64,000 nt of DNA, taken from assembly GCF_904849725.1 (NCBI RefSeq), contig NC_058522.1:232289084-232353083 (forward strand), written 5' to 3'. The position numbers and the translations under genes are program-made. Each line of letters begins with the position of its first letter. Positions within the stretch are counted from its first letter, which is position 1. This DNA comes from Hordeum vulgare subsp. vulgare (lineage: Eukaryota; Streptophyta; Magnoliopsida; Poales; Poaceae). The notes under the pieces were generated by a model. It searched no databases, was not told the DNA's origin, and saw only the letters and a program-made list of their open reading frames with translations. Positions 1 through 12,662 of this stretch are shown piece after piece.

Positions 1-493
1 ATGACGATGGCGACGATTTCCCCTCTCCGGAGCCCAAAACGGACTCTAGATCTGCCCTCCAGATGAAGAACACGATGTGGCGGCGCCTCCGTATCGCAAA
101 CGCGACGAAATCTTCTCTCTTGATTTTTTCTGGGACGAAAGTGAATTTATAGAGCTGAGTTTGGGGGCGGCAGAGCCACGTGGGCCCCACAAGCTTGCTA
201 GCCTCCACCAGGGGGCGGGGGGGGGGGGGGGGGGGGTGGCGGCTACAGGACTTGTGTCCACTGGCCCATCCCCTCTGGTGGATCTTTGCGCATGTATTTT
301 TCGTATTTTCCAGAAATATTCTCCGTAAATTTTCAGGACGTTCCGAGAACTTTCATTTCTGCACAAAAACAACACCAAGGCAATTGTGCTGAAAACATCG
401 TCAGTCCAGGTTAGTTCCATTCAAATCATGCAAATTAGAGTCCAAAACAAGGGCAAAAGAGTTTGGAAAAGTAGATACGATGGAGACGTATCA
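1..493 (-). mobile_element. Athila-group gypsy LTR, terminal part
   Basis: The block is the reverse complement of the first part of the intact LTR at 49223-50859, sharing its TGATACGTCTCC terminus (here ending at 493). It stops abruptly where copia gag sequence begins, so it marks an insertion into the Angela/BARE1-type element. The rest of the inserted element lies left of the window, so its target duplication cannot be tested. The proline- or glycine-rich reading frames here come from the poly-G tract and are not genes. Confidence 0.85.
211..236 (+). repeat. Poly-G tract
   Basis: Five G, one C, then an uninterrupted run of 20 G inside the LTR fragment. The matching part of the other LTR copy near 49490 has no such run, so this is a local expansion. 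Its exact length is vulnerable to sequencing error. Confidence 0.9.
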
Positions 494-1365
494 AGACCTC
501 CGATAAATTCTATGATTGCAAGATGGAGGAGAATTCGTCTGTCAGTAAACATGTGGTCAAAATGTCTGGGTACTCAAACCGTCTAGCTAAGCTGGGGATT
601 GAACTCCCGCAAGAGGCTATCACTGACAGGATTCTTCAATCACTGCCACCAAGCTATAAGAGCTTTGTGTTGAACTATAACATGCAAGGGATGAACAAGT
701 CACCCGGCGAGTTATTCAAGATGCTGAAAGTCGCAGAGTCAGAACTCCGTAAAGAGCATCAAGTGTTGATGGTGAATAAGACCACTAGTTTCAAGAGAAA
801 CGACAAAGGAAAGAAGGGTAATTCAAAGAAGAGCGGCAAGCCTATTGCCAATCCAACGAAGAAACCCAAAGCTGGACCTAAGCCTGAAACGGAGTGCTAT
901 TATTGCAAGGGTATGGGTCACTGGAAGCGCAACTGCCCCAAGCATCTGGTTGATAAGAAGGCGGCCAAGGAAAAATCAGGTATATTCGATATAAATGTTA
1001 TTGATGTGTACTTAACCAGCTCTCGTAGCAGTGCCTGGGTATTCGATACCGGTTCTGTTGCTCATATTCGCAACTTGAAACAGGAAATGCGGAATAAGCG
1101 AAGGCTGGCGAAGGACGAAGTGACGATGCGCGTGGGAAATGGTTGCAAGGTTGATGCCATCGCCGTCGGCACAGTTTCACTTCAATTACCATTAGGATTA
1201 GTTATGAACTTAAATAAATTTTATTTAGTTCCTGCGTTAAGCATGAACATTATATTTGGATCTTGTTTATTGCGAGACGGTTACTCATTTAAGTCAGAGA
1301 ATAATGGTTGTTCCATTTCTATGAGTAATATCTTTTATGGTCAAGCACCCAATATGAGATATTGA
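494..1365 (+). pseudogene. gag: Angela/BARE1-type gag and protease (5' truncated)
   Basis: Gag forms the retrotransposon particle and the aspartic protease processes the polyprotein. The frame is open from 523 to 1365 and readable from about 494. A CX2CX4HX4C zinc knuckle (CYYCKGMGHWKRNC) sits about 125 residues from the ATG at 523, preceded by a lysine-rich RNA-binding stretch. The protease active site DTG lies at 1045-1053 in the context VFDTGSVAHI. The gag N-terminus is missing because of the insertion at 493. The stop at 1363-1365 results from a frame break just before it. A second, compensating break near 1420 restores the original frame. Confidence 0.9.
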
Positions 1366-1368
1366 ATC

Positions 1369-2280
1369 TTGATAGTGATAATACACATATACATAACATT
1401 GAGACCAAAAAAGTTAAGAGTTAACAATGATAGCGCCATGTTTTTATGGCCCTGCCGCTTAGGTCATATTGGTGTAAAACGCATGAAGAAACTCTATACC
1501 GATGGACTTTTGGAGTCACTTGACTTTGATTCACTTGACACGTGCGAACCATGCCTCATGGGCAAGATGACTAAGCCTCCATTCTCCGGAACAATGGAGC
1601 GTGCAAGTGACTTGTTGCAAATCATACATACCGATGTATGTGGTCCGATGAGTGTGGAGGCACGCGGCGAATATCGTTATTTTCTCACCTTCACTGACGA
1701 TTTGAGTAGATATGGTTATGTCTACTTGATGAAGCACAAGTCTGAGACGTTTGAAAAGTTCAAGCAATTTCAGAGTGAAGTTGAAAATCATCGTAACAAG
1801 AAGATCAAGTTCCCACGGTTTGATCGTGGGGGTGAATATCTGAGTTTCGAGTTTGGTGCTCACTTAAGACAATGTGGAATTGTTTCATAGTTGACACTGC
1901 GTGGAACACCACAGCGTAATGGTGTGTTCGAACGTCGTAATCGTACTTTATTAGAGATGGTGCGATCTATGATGTCTCTTACCGATTTGCCGTTATCGTT
2001 TTGGGGTTATGCATTAGAGACAACTGCATTCACTTTAAATAGGGCACCATCAAAATCCGTTGAGACGACAACATACGAACTGTGGTATGGCAAAAGACCA
2101 AAGTTGTCGTTTCTTAAAGGTTGGGGATGTGATGCTTATGTAAAAAAGCTTCAGCCTAAAAAGATGGAACCCAAAGTGGAAAAATGTGTCTTCATAGGTT
2201 ACCCAAAGAGACAGTTGGCTATACCTTCTATCTCAAATCCGAGGGCAAAGTGTTTGTTGCTAAAACGGAGCTTTTATTGA
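1369..2280 (+). pseudogene. pol: Angela/BARE1-type integrase
   Basis: This covers the GAG-pre-integrase zinc region and the integrase core that would insert element cDNA into the host chromosome. The three catalytic acids can be placed: Asp in HTDVCGP, Asp in FDRGGEY and Glu in FERRNRT. The core is split by an in-frame TAG at 1888-1890. In the zinc region the position expected to be the first His reads Pro (LWPCRLGH), while the CEPC pair remains, so metal binding is probably lost. Near 2200 and 2280 the frame shifts, which makes the TGA at 2278-2280. Confidence 0.9.
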
Positions 2281-2302
2281 GAAGGAGTTTCTCTCGAAAG
2301 AA

Positions 2303-2986
2303 TTGAGTGGGAGGAAGATAGAACTTGATGAGGTTGTCGAACCTCTAATTCCTCTTGATGGTGGCGCGGGGCAAGGGGAAACCCCTGCTGCTGCGGCGCC
2401 AGTTGAGGAACAAGTTGATGATGATGATCATGAAACTTTGGATCAAGTTACTGTTGGACCTTGCAGGTCGACAAAATCACGTACTGCTCCTGAGTGGTAC
2501 GGTAATCGTGTCTTAACGATTATGTTGTTGGACTACAATGAACCTGCGAATTATGAAGAAGCAATGGTGGGCCCAGATTCCAACAAATGGCTGGAGGTCA
2601 TGAAGTCCGAGATAGGGTCCATGTACGAGAACAAAGTGTGGACTTTAGAAGTACTACCTGAAGGCCGCAAGGTTATTCAGACCAAATGGATGTATAAGAA
2701 GAAGACAGACGCAGACGGCAATGTGACCGTTTATAAAGCTCGACTTGTGGCAAAGTGTTTTTCACAAGTTCAAGGAATTGACTACAATGAGACTTTCTCA
2801 CCGCTAGCTATGCGTAAGTCTGTCCGAATCATGTTAGCAATAGCTGCCTTTTACGATTATGAAATCTGGCAGATGGATGTCAAAATGGCGTTCCTTAACG
2901 GTTTTCTTAAGGAAGAGTTGTATATGATGCAACCCAAAGGTTTTGTCGATCCAAAGAATGCTAACAAAGTATGCAAACTCCAGTGA
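2303..2986 (+). pseudogene. pol: Angela/BARE1-type reverse transcriptase, N-terminal half
   Basis: The segment begins in the acidic linker after integrase and enters the copia RT domain: TKWMYKKKTDADG, then KARLVAKCFSQVQGIDY, then MDVKMAFLNG with the first catalytic Asp. It ends at a TGA at 2984-2986. The next codons (SIYGL, QASRSWN) continue the same domain, so the stop is a substitution, best explained by CGA to TGA. It continues the integrase polyprotein after a frame shift. Confidence 0.9.
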
Positions 2987-3540
2987 TCCATTTATGGACT
3001 GGTGCAAGCATCTCGGAGTTGGAATAAGCCTTTGATGAGGTGATCAAAGCATTTGGGTTTATACAAGTGGTTGGTGAATCTTGTATTTACAAGAAAGTGA
3101 GTGGCAGCTCTATGGCATTTCTAATTTCATATGTGGATGACATATTGCTGATTGGAAACAACGTGGAGCTTTTGGAGAGCATAACGGATTACTTGAATAA
3201 AAGTTTCTCTATGAAGGACCTAGGAGAAGCTGCTTACATTCTAGGCATTAAGATCTATAGGGATAGATCAAAACGCCTGATAGGACTTTCACAAAGCACA
3301 TACCTTGATAAAGTTTTGAAGAAGTTCAAAATGGATCAGTCCAAGAAAGGGTTCTTGCCAGTATTACAAGGTACAAAATTGAGTAAGACTCAGTGCCCAG
3401 CAACTGCGGAAGATAGAGAACAAATGAGTTCCGTCCCCTACGCTTTAGCCGTATGTTCTATCATGTATGCAATGATGTGCACTAGACCAGACGTCAGCTT
3501 GGCCATAAGTATGGCAGGCCGGTTTCAGAGTAATCCATGA
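2987..3540 (+). pseudogene. pol: Angela/BARE1-type reverse transcriptase, C-terminal half
   Basis: RT continues directly after the TGA at 2984. A frame break near 3027 moves the reading into the frame that is open from 3040. The catalytic YVDD box (SYVDDILLIGN) is intact at about 3127-3159, followed by SMKDLGEA, YILGIKIYRD and the RT-RNase H connection (YALAVCSIMYAMMCTRPDVS). The frame ends at TGA 3538-3540, and a second TGA follows at 3550-3552 in the same frame. Confidence 0.9.
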
Positions 3541-3915
3541 GTGGATCACTGAACGGCAGTCAAGAATATTCTGAAGTACCTGAAAAGGACTAAGGAAATG
3601 TTTCTCGTGTATGAAGGTGACAAAGAGCTCGTAGTAAAAGGTTACATCGACGCAAGTTTTGACACTAATCCGGATGACTCTAAGTCACAAACCGTATACG
3701 TATTTATTCTTAATGGGGGTGCGGTAAGCTGGTGCAGTTCCAAGCAGAGCGTCGTAGCAGATTCTACATGTGAAGCGGAGTACATGTCTGCCTCGGAGGC
3801 CGCAAAGGAGGATGTCTGGATAAAGGAGTTCATGACAGATCTTGGAGTTGTGCCGAGCGCACTAGATCCATTGACTCTATTGTGTGAAAACACTAGTGCC
3901 ATTGCCTTAGCAAAG
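3541..3915 (+). pseudogene. pol: Angela/BARE1-type RNase H, N-terminal part
   Basis: RNase H degrades the RNA strand of the RNA-DNA hybrid during reverse transcription. The segment shows YIDASFDTNPDD with the first acidic residue, the Glu in STCEAEYMSASE, and LLCENTSAIALAK. In the last motif Asp is usual but Glu is present, so the site may be impaired. The domain stops at 3915, where the LARD LTR begins, and its C-terminal tail reappears at 20072. Confidence 0.9.
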
Positions 3916-6900
3916 TGTCACGCCCAAGATGCGACCCTATCCTCAATTTGACACGAAGGCCTCGTCAGGGATAGAAGCGCATCTCGTCCTGTTGCAAGAA
4001 TGGATATCGTTACAAGTACATGTACTGAAAAGATGAGATATATATATATAGAATTGGCTTACACTCACCACAAGCTACATCTGAGTCACATTAGTACATT
4101 ACATAATCATCAAGAGTAATAGCAGGGTCCGACTACGGACGAAAACAAACAAGAAAAAAATAAGAACGACGTCCATCCTTGCTATCCCAGGCTGCTGGCC
4201 TGGAACCCATCCTAGATCGAAAGAGAAGAAGAAGAAGAAGCAACTCCAAATGAGCAATCAACACGCTCGCGTCAAGTAACCTTTACCTGTACCTGCAAGT
4301 GGCGTTGTAGTAATCTGTGAGCCAAAGGGGACTCAGCAATCTCATTTCCAAAGGTATCAAGACTAGCAAAGCTTAATGGGTGAGACATGGTTAAGTGGTG
4401 AGGCTGCAGCAGCGGCTAAGCATATATTTGGTGGCTAAACTTACGAGTACAAGAAATAAGAGGGGATGATCTACGCATAACGGACGTGAATTACTAATGA
4501 TCAAATGAATGATCCTGAGCACCTACCTACGTCAGACATAACCCCACCGTGTCCTCGATCGGAGAAGGAACTCACGAAAGAGACAGTCACGGTTACGCAC
4601 ACAGCTGGCATATTTTAATTAAGTTATCTTCAAATTATCTAGAACCAGTGTTAAACAAAGTTTCCACGTTGCCACATAACCGCGGCCACGGCTTTCCGAA
4701 AAGATTTAACCCTGCAGGGGTGCTCCAACTAGTCTAATAGTGGAAGTCCTCAATCACGAAGCTCACGATCTCGTCAGATTCCTTAGTGGAAAACCTCAAC
4801 TCTGAGATTACCCAAAGCATCACCGGAATCCCGATGCACAAGATATCTCGTCAAAGGTAAAACTAATCCAGCAAGGCCGCCCGGCGTGTCGACGATCCCG
4901 ATAGGAGCCGCATATCTCGTTCTTAGGACACGACGGATAAGCACAGCGTACGGTGGCCTGATAGAAATCTCCCGAGTTGCCCCGGGTTGGCCCCGCAAAC
5001 GGCTCTAGTTTTGGACCAGCACCATCAACACTGGCCCTACCTGTATTATGTAGAATTACTCCTCAGGTAGCGCTAACTCCCTATGCATTTCAGTTTAACA
5101 AAATTATTTTATTGGGCAAATGTAGTACCAATGTTGGGCCTTGCCAGACCAGCTTTAATCTAAAACGAATTATCAAGGGGGTCCCCATAACAACCCCGAT
5201 CGTGTTAGGAGCGCTCGTTTATGGAACATAACACCGGTAGCCGAAACTAAGGGGGCAAAGGTGGAACAAAACACTAGGCTAGAAAGGCCGAGCCTTTCAC
5301 CTTTTACCAAGTATATAGGTGCATTAAATTAAATGGCGTTAAATAGGGTGATACGACAAGAAACCCATGTTTTCACATGGAAGCAACTACACCTGCAACT
5401 AGCAACACTACACAGGGTTAAGCAAGCGGTAACATAGCCAATCAGTGGTTTGCTAGGTTGAACAGGTTGAAGGTTTTCATGGCATTGTTGAGAGGCTGAT
5501 ATTTGACATGTGGTAGGCAACGAGACATAATCGATAGAAACGGTAAACTAGCATGGCAATGATAGTAATGGCATCTGGGGAAATGGTCATCTTGCCTGAG
5601 ATCCTGCTTGGAAGAAGAATGTCTCCGTGAAGCAGACGAACCGACGTAGTCGAACGGGTCCTCACAATCCGGCACGCTGCGGAACTCTATCGAGACGAAG
5701 CAAACCGGGAACACAAATCAACACACGGAATTCACCACATGGTGCAACAACACAAATGATGCATGAGCAGCTGAATACATGCAAGTCACGGCATGGCAAA
5801 TCACACAAAGAAACACTACACATTAAGTGAAGTTCAATATGCAACGAGTTGCATATTGATGAAACTCCACATATGAATTATTTAGTTCACTCCCGGTTAT
5901 TTACACGGCAATATTAATGTTGTCAAACATGCAGGAGGTGAAACGGAAATTAAACCACATATCTATACATTTTAAATGAGGTCGGAAATGACATATAGCA
6001 TCTCCGAGACGACCTCACATGTTAATTTACAATTCTGTCCAGATCTGAATTAACAAATTTAATGAGTTGTTAAACAGCAAAACAAATAGGTTCACGTGAT
6101 TGTACGCGTCATTTCAAGCAATTTACACATAGAGAACATCTCCAAGGCAGCTACGGGTCAAAAGTTACAAGCACCGCAAGATATGATGTCGTGAATGCAA
6201 CATGTGTGCAACGACGGCTAGGAGCACTTGAAAACATGCTAACAACAAGAGAACATGAAACTACACGAGATTCTAAGCAAGTTTCATGTAGGACACGATC
6301 AAAACGGAGCTACGGTTCAAAAACTACGAGCAAAACAAGAAAACACTACAATCTGCCAAAATCAGCCACATAACATTTTCTACGCCCCACAACTACGGGC
6401 TACACAACTCCGATAAACTCAAGCAAGGCATGACACGAAAGAGGGCAAGAAGCACTAATACAAACAACTAACAACAACTAGCATGGCATCATGGATCACT
6501 AGGGAAAGAAGACACAAAATGGCATCTCACACACTATTTCAGACTTTGTGAAAATTACACCTCATGAAAGTGCAGTTTTCGATCTGAAGCAATATTGACA
6601 GCAGAAAAACCTATAGCTATAGGAGTCCAAATGGCATGAAAATTTATAGCAAGCTAGAGAAACACAAGGGCTACAATTAGCTCCATTGGACCAACCTCAA
6701 AAGAGCTACAGATCACAAGTTACAAGCCAGACAAGACATCAACAAAATATAACAGATCTCAGACTTAGAAATATTTCAGCACCTCCAAATCAGCACTATT
6801 TGTAGCAACTTGAGGGCAATCAAACCACACCTAAACATGCATTTCTATTGCAACCAAAAATACCAGGGCCTAGTATAAACACCCAAGAACAACTCCCTAG

Positions 6901-8779
6901 TTGACAACTTAGTCAAACGAAGCACGGAATAAATCCTACGAAATAAACAGAAGGGCATCACGACAAAATATCGCACAAACTAACTTGCTCAAAAGCTAAA
7001 ACTAATTGCAAAGAAAAACCCCATGGATTTTTCTACCCCGAAAACATATAAAATATGTGGGGTTGCACAGCAAAATAATGCCACACGTAAATGCGAGATA
7101 AAACCCTATTCACGGGAAAATAAACTAGTGGCAATCCCTACACGCAAAAATACCAATGACCGGTCTAAAATACATGGAAAAATGGTTCCTAAAACATGGA
7201 CATTTTATCTAAGACATTCGAGAAATTCAAACACGCGTGGAAAATAAACTACCGAGCGGATCCTATTGGAACAACACATAAATCTATGATATGGTGGCTC
7301 AAACTACGTCAAACAAGCATGCAAGTATTATAATCGGATTCTACGGGAAATTCTACGCCAAAAGCATATACAACTCATCGCGATCCGACTTACGGATTTA
7401 AAGTTACGAGCATATCAATATCGTATTATTTCCTGAAATATAATTAATTCGGAAAATCCTAAATTAAAATATTACCGGGCCGGATTGGGGCGCAAAATAT
7501 CCAAGGTGCGCTTGGGGCGAGGAATAGCTCACCTTGGGGCCTATTGGGCCGGCTCGGACTGGAGAGGTGAAGCAGATGGGGGCGGTGCCGACTTGGGCCG
7601 CCGGGCGTTGGGCCACGTGGGAAGGCTGAGCTGGTGGGCCGCCTGGCCAGGCCCGGCTGGGGTCGCGGGGAGGCTGGTGGAGCGCTCCCCCGTCTCCCTC
7701 CCGTGCTCCTCCCGAGAAGGAGGCACGACGGCGGCAGGGCAAGAACTGCGAGGGCCCGACAGTGTGGGTGACGGCGGGGAGGACCGGGATGGGGCCGGAT
7801 CCGGCCGGCGACGGGCGGCGGAGCACGCGAAGAGGACGGCCATGGTTGCGGGCTGGTGGACTGCGGCGGACTGACGGCGGGTTCCAGCCGGGAACGCGGG
7901 CGCTCGGGAGGCCGGCGGCTCCGGCGAGCCTCTCCGACCGGGTGTTGCTCCGGCCGCTGGAGGAGAGGGGGCACGGGTAGGTGCTCCGACGGCGGTGCGA
8001 GGGAACCACTCCGGTGCTATGGGCAGGAGGAGCTGCGGGATCCGGGGCAGAGAGGTTGCGACGGCGGATGGGCCTCGGGCGGGCCGCGCGTGGGCTCGGG
8101 CTGGCCCGGCGGCTGGGGGAGGAGAGAGAGGTGGGGAAGGCTAGGGTTTCGGGGGTTGGTGGCGCGGATCCCGAGGTGGAAGGGGGGCTGTCTACAAATG
8201 CACACGGGGACTATATATAGACAAATGGGGGGCTAGGTTTAGCGAAATTTTGACCCGGATCCAACAGTGCGGTCGGATTCGGATGATTCCGCATGCGGGA
8301 ACGGTTACGAGGCCGTGTAGAGGGGATATCCGGAGACGAGAGGGAGATCGGTCGGCGCGGCAACGATTTTTAAAACACCGATAACCGTCCGAAGGTAGAA
8401 TGAATACGGTGCCGCTACGGTCGAGCGTTCGGGTACCAGACGAACTCCGATCGCGACAAAATTCGACAAGTGGCCTAGCTATATCTAATTATGACCGCAT
8501 GCCAAGTTTCACCCCGATCAGAGAAAGTTTTACGCACACTTTTAAAACAGGGTTTTGACGATGCCGCGGGCGCGTGCATTTGTGGTCGGGCTCATAACGG
8601 ACAACGACGTGAACCGGCAACTAACAACGGATGCAAGTTATGAAAACGGGCAGCAACGGGGTGCCGATGCAATGCTGATGATGCGCATGATGCGATGATG
8701 ATGCAACAAAAGAAAATAGACACATGACAAAAACGGAATAGAAGGGAATCTTCTGGAACGTCGGCATCGGGCTGTCACA
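3916..8779 (-). repeat. LARD LTR, downstream (3') copy
   Basis: This 4,864-bp LTR opens TGTCACGCCC and closes GCTGTCACA, giving TG...CA ends. Read on the minus strand it starts TGTGACAGCCCG, has a TATA box (8211-8220), then a GC-rich block (about 7480-8190), then about 3.5 kb of AT-richer sequence. It keeps about 380 bp (4850-5229) and a shorter stretch near 6660-6690 that the right LTR lacks. No conserved protein reading frame was found. Confidence 0.88.
8211..8220 (-). promoter_or_regulatory. LARD LTR TATA box
   Basis: CTATATATAG lies about 560 bp inside the LTR on the minus strand. The copy in the right LTR, near 19491-19502, is in the same context. If it is used, U3 is about 0.56 kb and the transcribed LTR leader about 4.2 kb, unusually long for an LTR element. 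Confidence 0.6.
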
Positions 8780-11520
8780 ACTCTCCTACACTACAAGAGG
8801 ATCTCGCCCCGAGGTGGAAGAATAAAAGGGGGAGAGGATGAGAAAGAACAAGAGGTAAAAATTTAGTTGCTTCTTTGACAAACGAGTGAAACCAATGATC
8901 CTTGAAGGTTGCAAGGAGATGAGGGATGATATGAGATAGAAGCAAGAATTCACGGAAAATTTCGGCAGCATTTCGATAGGAAAATGGGACAAAAAATTCG
9001 ATAAGATGGGAAAATAGACAATATTCATAACAAACAACTAAATAGAACAAGGGAACACCATGATCTTGATAGAACAACATAATAGACCCAAAGAGCAACA
9101 TCACAAAGCCTCCGGAACAAGAGAATATGAACTAGCTCATACAGAAGAAGAGGATGAAGAAAAGAATGACAACTACTAACTCCAAAGAACTTGGCAAGCA
9201 TCCTTGCAAGAAGAATTGGACGAAGTTGTTGGAAAAACAACAACGAAAAGAACAAGACAATAGTGGGCTTATGGAAACCTTTTCAAACTAATGAAGTGAC
9301 AACCAGCCACTAACAGAAACAAGGATTGATTGGGAGAAATAAGATATGAACAATTTCTTACACTAAGAGGATACATTGAGAACTTGGATTGATGACAAGC
9401 ACCATGATAGCAACAATCCATAGGAAAGGCTTTAGGTGAAATCCAAACCAAGATAGCTCAATGAAGAAATCATGGGTTGCAAATATCTCATGATCATAGA
9501 ATTTGTGGGTTTAATTATCTCATTCTTGAAAGGAAATCTCTTCGAGGCTCCTCAACTAACAAGAATGCTATAATACCACCTCAAAGGATAAGCAAGAACA
9601 AATGCACTTGGAGATGCAAGAGAAGAAAACTTGAGGTTCTCCAATAAGATTCTTGAAGAACACTTGAGAATGGATTGAAACCTTGATGAACCACCAAGAA
9701 GGACCTCCGTATACAAATGAATGATGCAAAGATATGAAGGTAGAAAAGAATAAGATTATGACCTTACCAAGATTTAGATGAAGCAACACGAAAAGATACT
9801 TGAGAAAACTTGGAACTCCGGAAAAGAAAAGATAAGCATACTTGAGAAAAAGGAATTGATATCATGAGCCCTCCGGAAGAAGAATTCAGATTACTATGAA
9901 CAAGAATAAGAATTACGTTATGCTTATCCTTCATCAAGTTTAATTGATGACAAGCAACGGATTTAACATACAACTTATTATTCTTGAAAGAATCTTGAAG
10001 AGACAGAGAGATAATCACCACTTGAAGCATAATTGCAGGACGCTCCGGTAAGAATTCACAATTGAATGGGGATAACAAGAATTAATGGAGATACATTAGA
10101 AAGAAGAGATCATGATCCACCTGAAATATAACTAGAACAAGGCACCGGATAATCGAGAGACGAACGAAGAGACAACAATGGAGAAGAATTGAGGATGGAA
10201 GCTGAAAGCTGAGAACGAAGAATCTTCTAAAATGATGGCCTTCGGATGATTGAGAAATAAAAACAACTCATAAATGCACCGGATAGCAAGAAAGGGATAC
10301 TCATGATTGGGAATAATTCAAGACGATGCCAGAAGGCTAAAACGAAGAATCATGAAGATAATGGACCAAGATTGAGAAAAACACTCCTTCGACTGCAAGC
10401 TGAGAATGATGACGAGAACAACACCAAGAATTACTGTGACACTCCAGAATAGAGAAGAAAGAAAGGTTGAGCAAAATAAGAGAATTACTTCTAATTGATC
10501 CCGAAGAAGGAATATGACTGATGAAATTCATACTTACATCATAGTTGAAAGAATTAATGATCTCCAGGAAAAGATTAAAAGAGCCAGATAAGATCTTGGG
10601 AAAACCTGTGGGTTATGGGCCCACTCAAAGAAACCACCGTTAGAAAAGATTGCGTAGAAGAGAGATAATGCACCAATATGAAGATAACTAGATGAGGTTA
10701 GCACCTCGAAATAATTGAAAAGATTGGAAACAAAAACTTCTAAGATAGCTTCCGACACAACAAAGGGTGAGGCTTACGAAACAAGCCAGAAAAAACTCAT
10801 GAGGAAGATTTCATCCGATATTTTCATGGACAGGAATCCACTAAATGTCGAACCCCAACCTAACATCATGCATTTGTTGGATGATTGTCCTATAAGCAAC
10901 TACTTGAATTCCCACCTAAGAATTCCCGAAATATATGGTCATGCAATCTGGTACACGGATACAAGGAGTAATATCACACAACTCCTATACTAACCCGTCA
11001 CCTGTATCACATCCATCAACACACAACTAGAATCTCGGACCTTCATCTACAACAGACCCTCGTGATCACAACGATACAAAGTATGGCAGTACTCCCGAAC
11101 AATCTGCACCAGTACTGGGGACATCGGGGTTATCTCGCCACTACTAGTATTGAAGCAATTACGAACATCCTTCGTTCTAAGATACTAAGAAATCTGAATG
11201 ATAACGATGTGCTCAAGAATCCCCTGGAGCTCAACTCCCCTGAAACTTAAAGCAGATAGGAGGCACCAAGACAGAACTCCGTCACATCGGCATCATATAG
11301 ATTCCAAAAATATCCGCGTGATCCTAAATTTTATTTGAGTGAGAAGAGGACTAGAATAAATTATTACGTCAAGATTCCTCACCAGAGCATAGAAGAGGAG
11401 AAAAAATAATCCTACTCTCCGATATAAAACTAGACTCAAAGCAGTTTTTCACTAGACTCGACGCGGCCAAGTTCGATCAATCAAGGGGGCTCCTAGGTCG
11501 GTACTGCTCTGATACCAACT
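8780..11520 (-). repeat. LARD interior, copy A
   Basis: Non-coding interior between the left LTR and the middle LTR remnant. On the plus strand it is strongly purine-rich (endless GAAGAA, AAGGAA and GAGA words), so the element's sense strand is pyrimidine-rich. No retrotransposon protein motif appears in any frame. Compared with copy B it lacks about 550 bp at 10757, where AGCTTC joins CGACACAAC. It ends in the primer-binding site at 11506-11517. Confidence 0.8.
11506..11517 (-). other. Primer-binding site, LARD copy A
   Basis: The minus strand reads TGGTATCAGAGC, the classic site complementary to the 3' end of plant initiator tRNA-Met. It lies three bases from the remnant LTR at 11521, the expected position for a site next to a 5' LTR. 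Confidence 0.85.
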
Positions 11521-12662
11521 TCTCACGCCCAACATGCGACCCTATCCTCAATTTGACATGAAGGCCTCGTTAGGGATAGAAGCGCATCTCGTCGTGTCGT
11601 AAGAATGGATACCGTTACAAGTACATGTAGTGAAAATATGAGATATATATATATATATAGAATTGGCTTACACTCGCCACAAGCTACATCAGAGTCACAT
11701 CAGTACATTACATAATCATCAAGAGTAAGAGCAGGGTCCGACTACGGATGAAAACAAATGAGAAAAAAATAAGAACGACGTCCATCCTTGCTATCCGAGG
11801 CTGCCGGCCTGGAACCCATCCTAGATCGAAGGAGAAGAAGAAGAAGCAACTCCAAATGAACAATCAACGCGCTCGCGTCAAGTAACCTTTACCTGTACCT
11901 GCAACTGGTGTTGTAGTATTCTGTGAGCCACAGGGGACTCAGCAATCTCATTTCCAAAGGTATCAAGACTAGCAAAGCTTAATGGGTGAGGCATGGTTAA
12001 GTGGTGAGGTTGCAGCAGCGGCTAAGCATATATTTGGTGGCTTAACTTACGAGTACAAGAAATAAGAGGGGGATGATCTACGCATAACAGACATGAATTA
12101 CTGATGATCAAATGAATGATCATGAACACCTACATACGTCAGACATAACCCCACCGTGTCCTCGATAGGAGAAGGAACTCACGAAAGAGAAAATCATGGT
12201 TACGCACATAGTTGGCATATTTTAATTAAGTTATCTTCAAGTTATCTAGAACCAGTGTTAAACAAAGTTTCCACGTTGCCACATAACCGCGGGCACGGCT
12301 TTCCAAAAATATTTAACCCTGTAGGGGTGCTCCAACTAGTCCATCACAAATTACCACAAGCCGCATAGAAATCCTCAATCACGAAGCTCGCGATCTCGTC
12401 GGATTCCTTAGTGGAAAACCTCAACTTTGAGATTACCCAAAGCATCACCGGAATCCCTATGCACAAGATATCTCGTCAAAGGCAAAACTTATCCAGCAAG
12501 GCCGTCCGGCATGTCGACGATCCTGATAGGAGCCGCGTATCTCGTTCTCAGGACACGACGGATAAGCACAGCGTACGGTGGCCTGATAGAAATCTCCCGA
12601 GTTGCCCCGGGTTGGCCCCGCAAACGGCTCTAGATTTGGATCAGCACCATCAACACTGGCCC
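11521..12662 (-). repeat. LARD LTR remnant between the two interiors
   Basis: About 1.14 kb aligning with the first part of the left LTR (3916-5037). Its first base pair set is mutated (TCTCAC for TGTCAC). It ends at CTGGCCC and passes directly into interior sequence matching 9090 onward (AAAGAGAAACATCAC). The missing part is the rest of the LTR plus about 310 bp of interior. Both parents share CCC at the breakpoint. Confidence 0.85.

Noticed and set aside
1..3. ATG at the first base as a gene start
   Set aside because: It lies inside an inverted LTR fragment and its frame is short. A coincidence.
7459..8236. Pro/Arg/Gly-rich reading frames on both strands in the GC-rich block of the LARD LTR
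   Set aside because: The block is GC-rich and stop-poor in every frame. The corresponding block in the right LTR (18784-19502) opens different frames, so no protein is conserved.
8673..8705. ATGATG-rich stretch as a minisatellite
   Set aside because: Only a few imperfect units are present, all within the conserved LARD LTR terminus, and the same in the right LTR.
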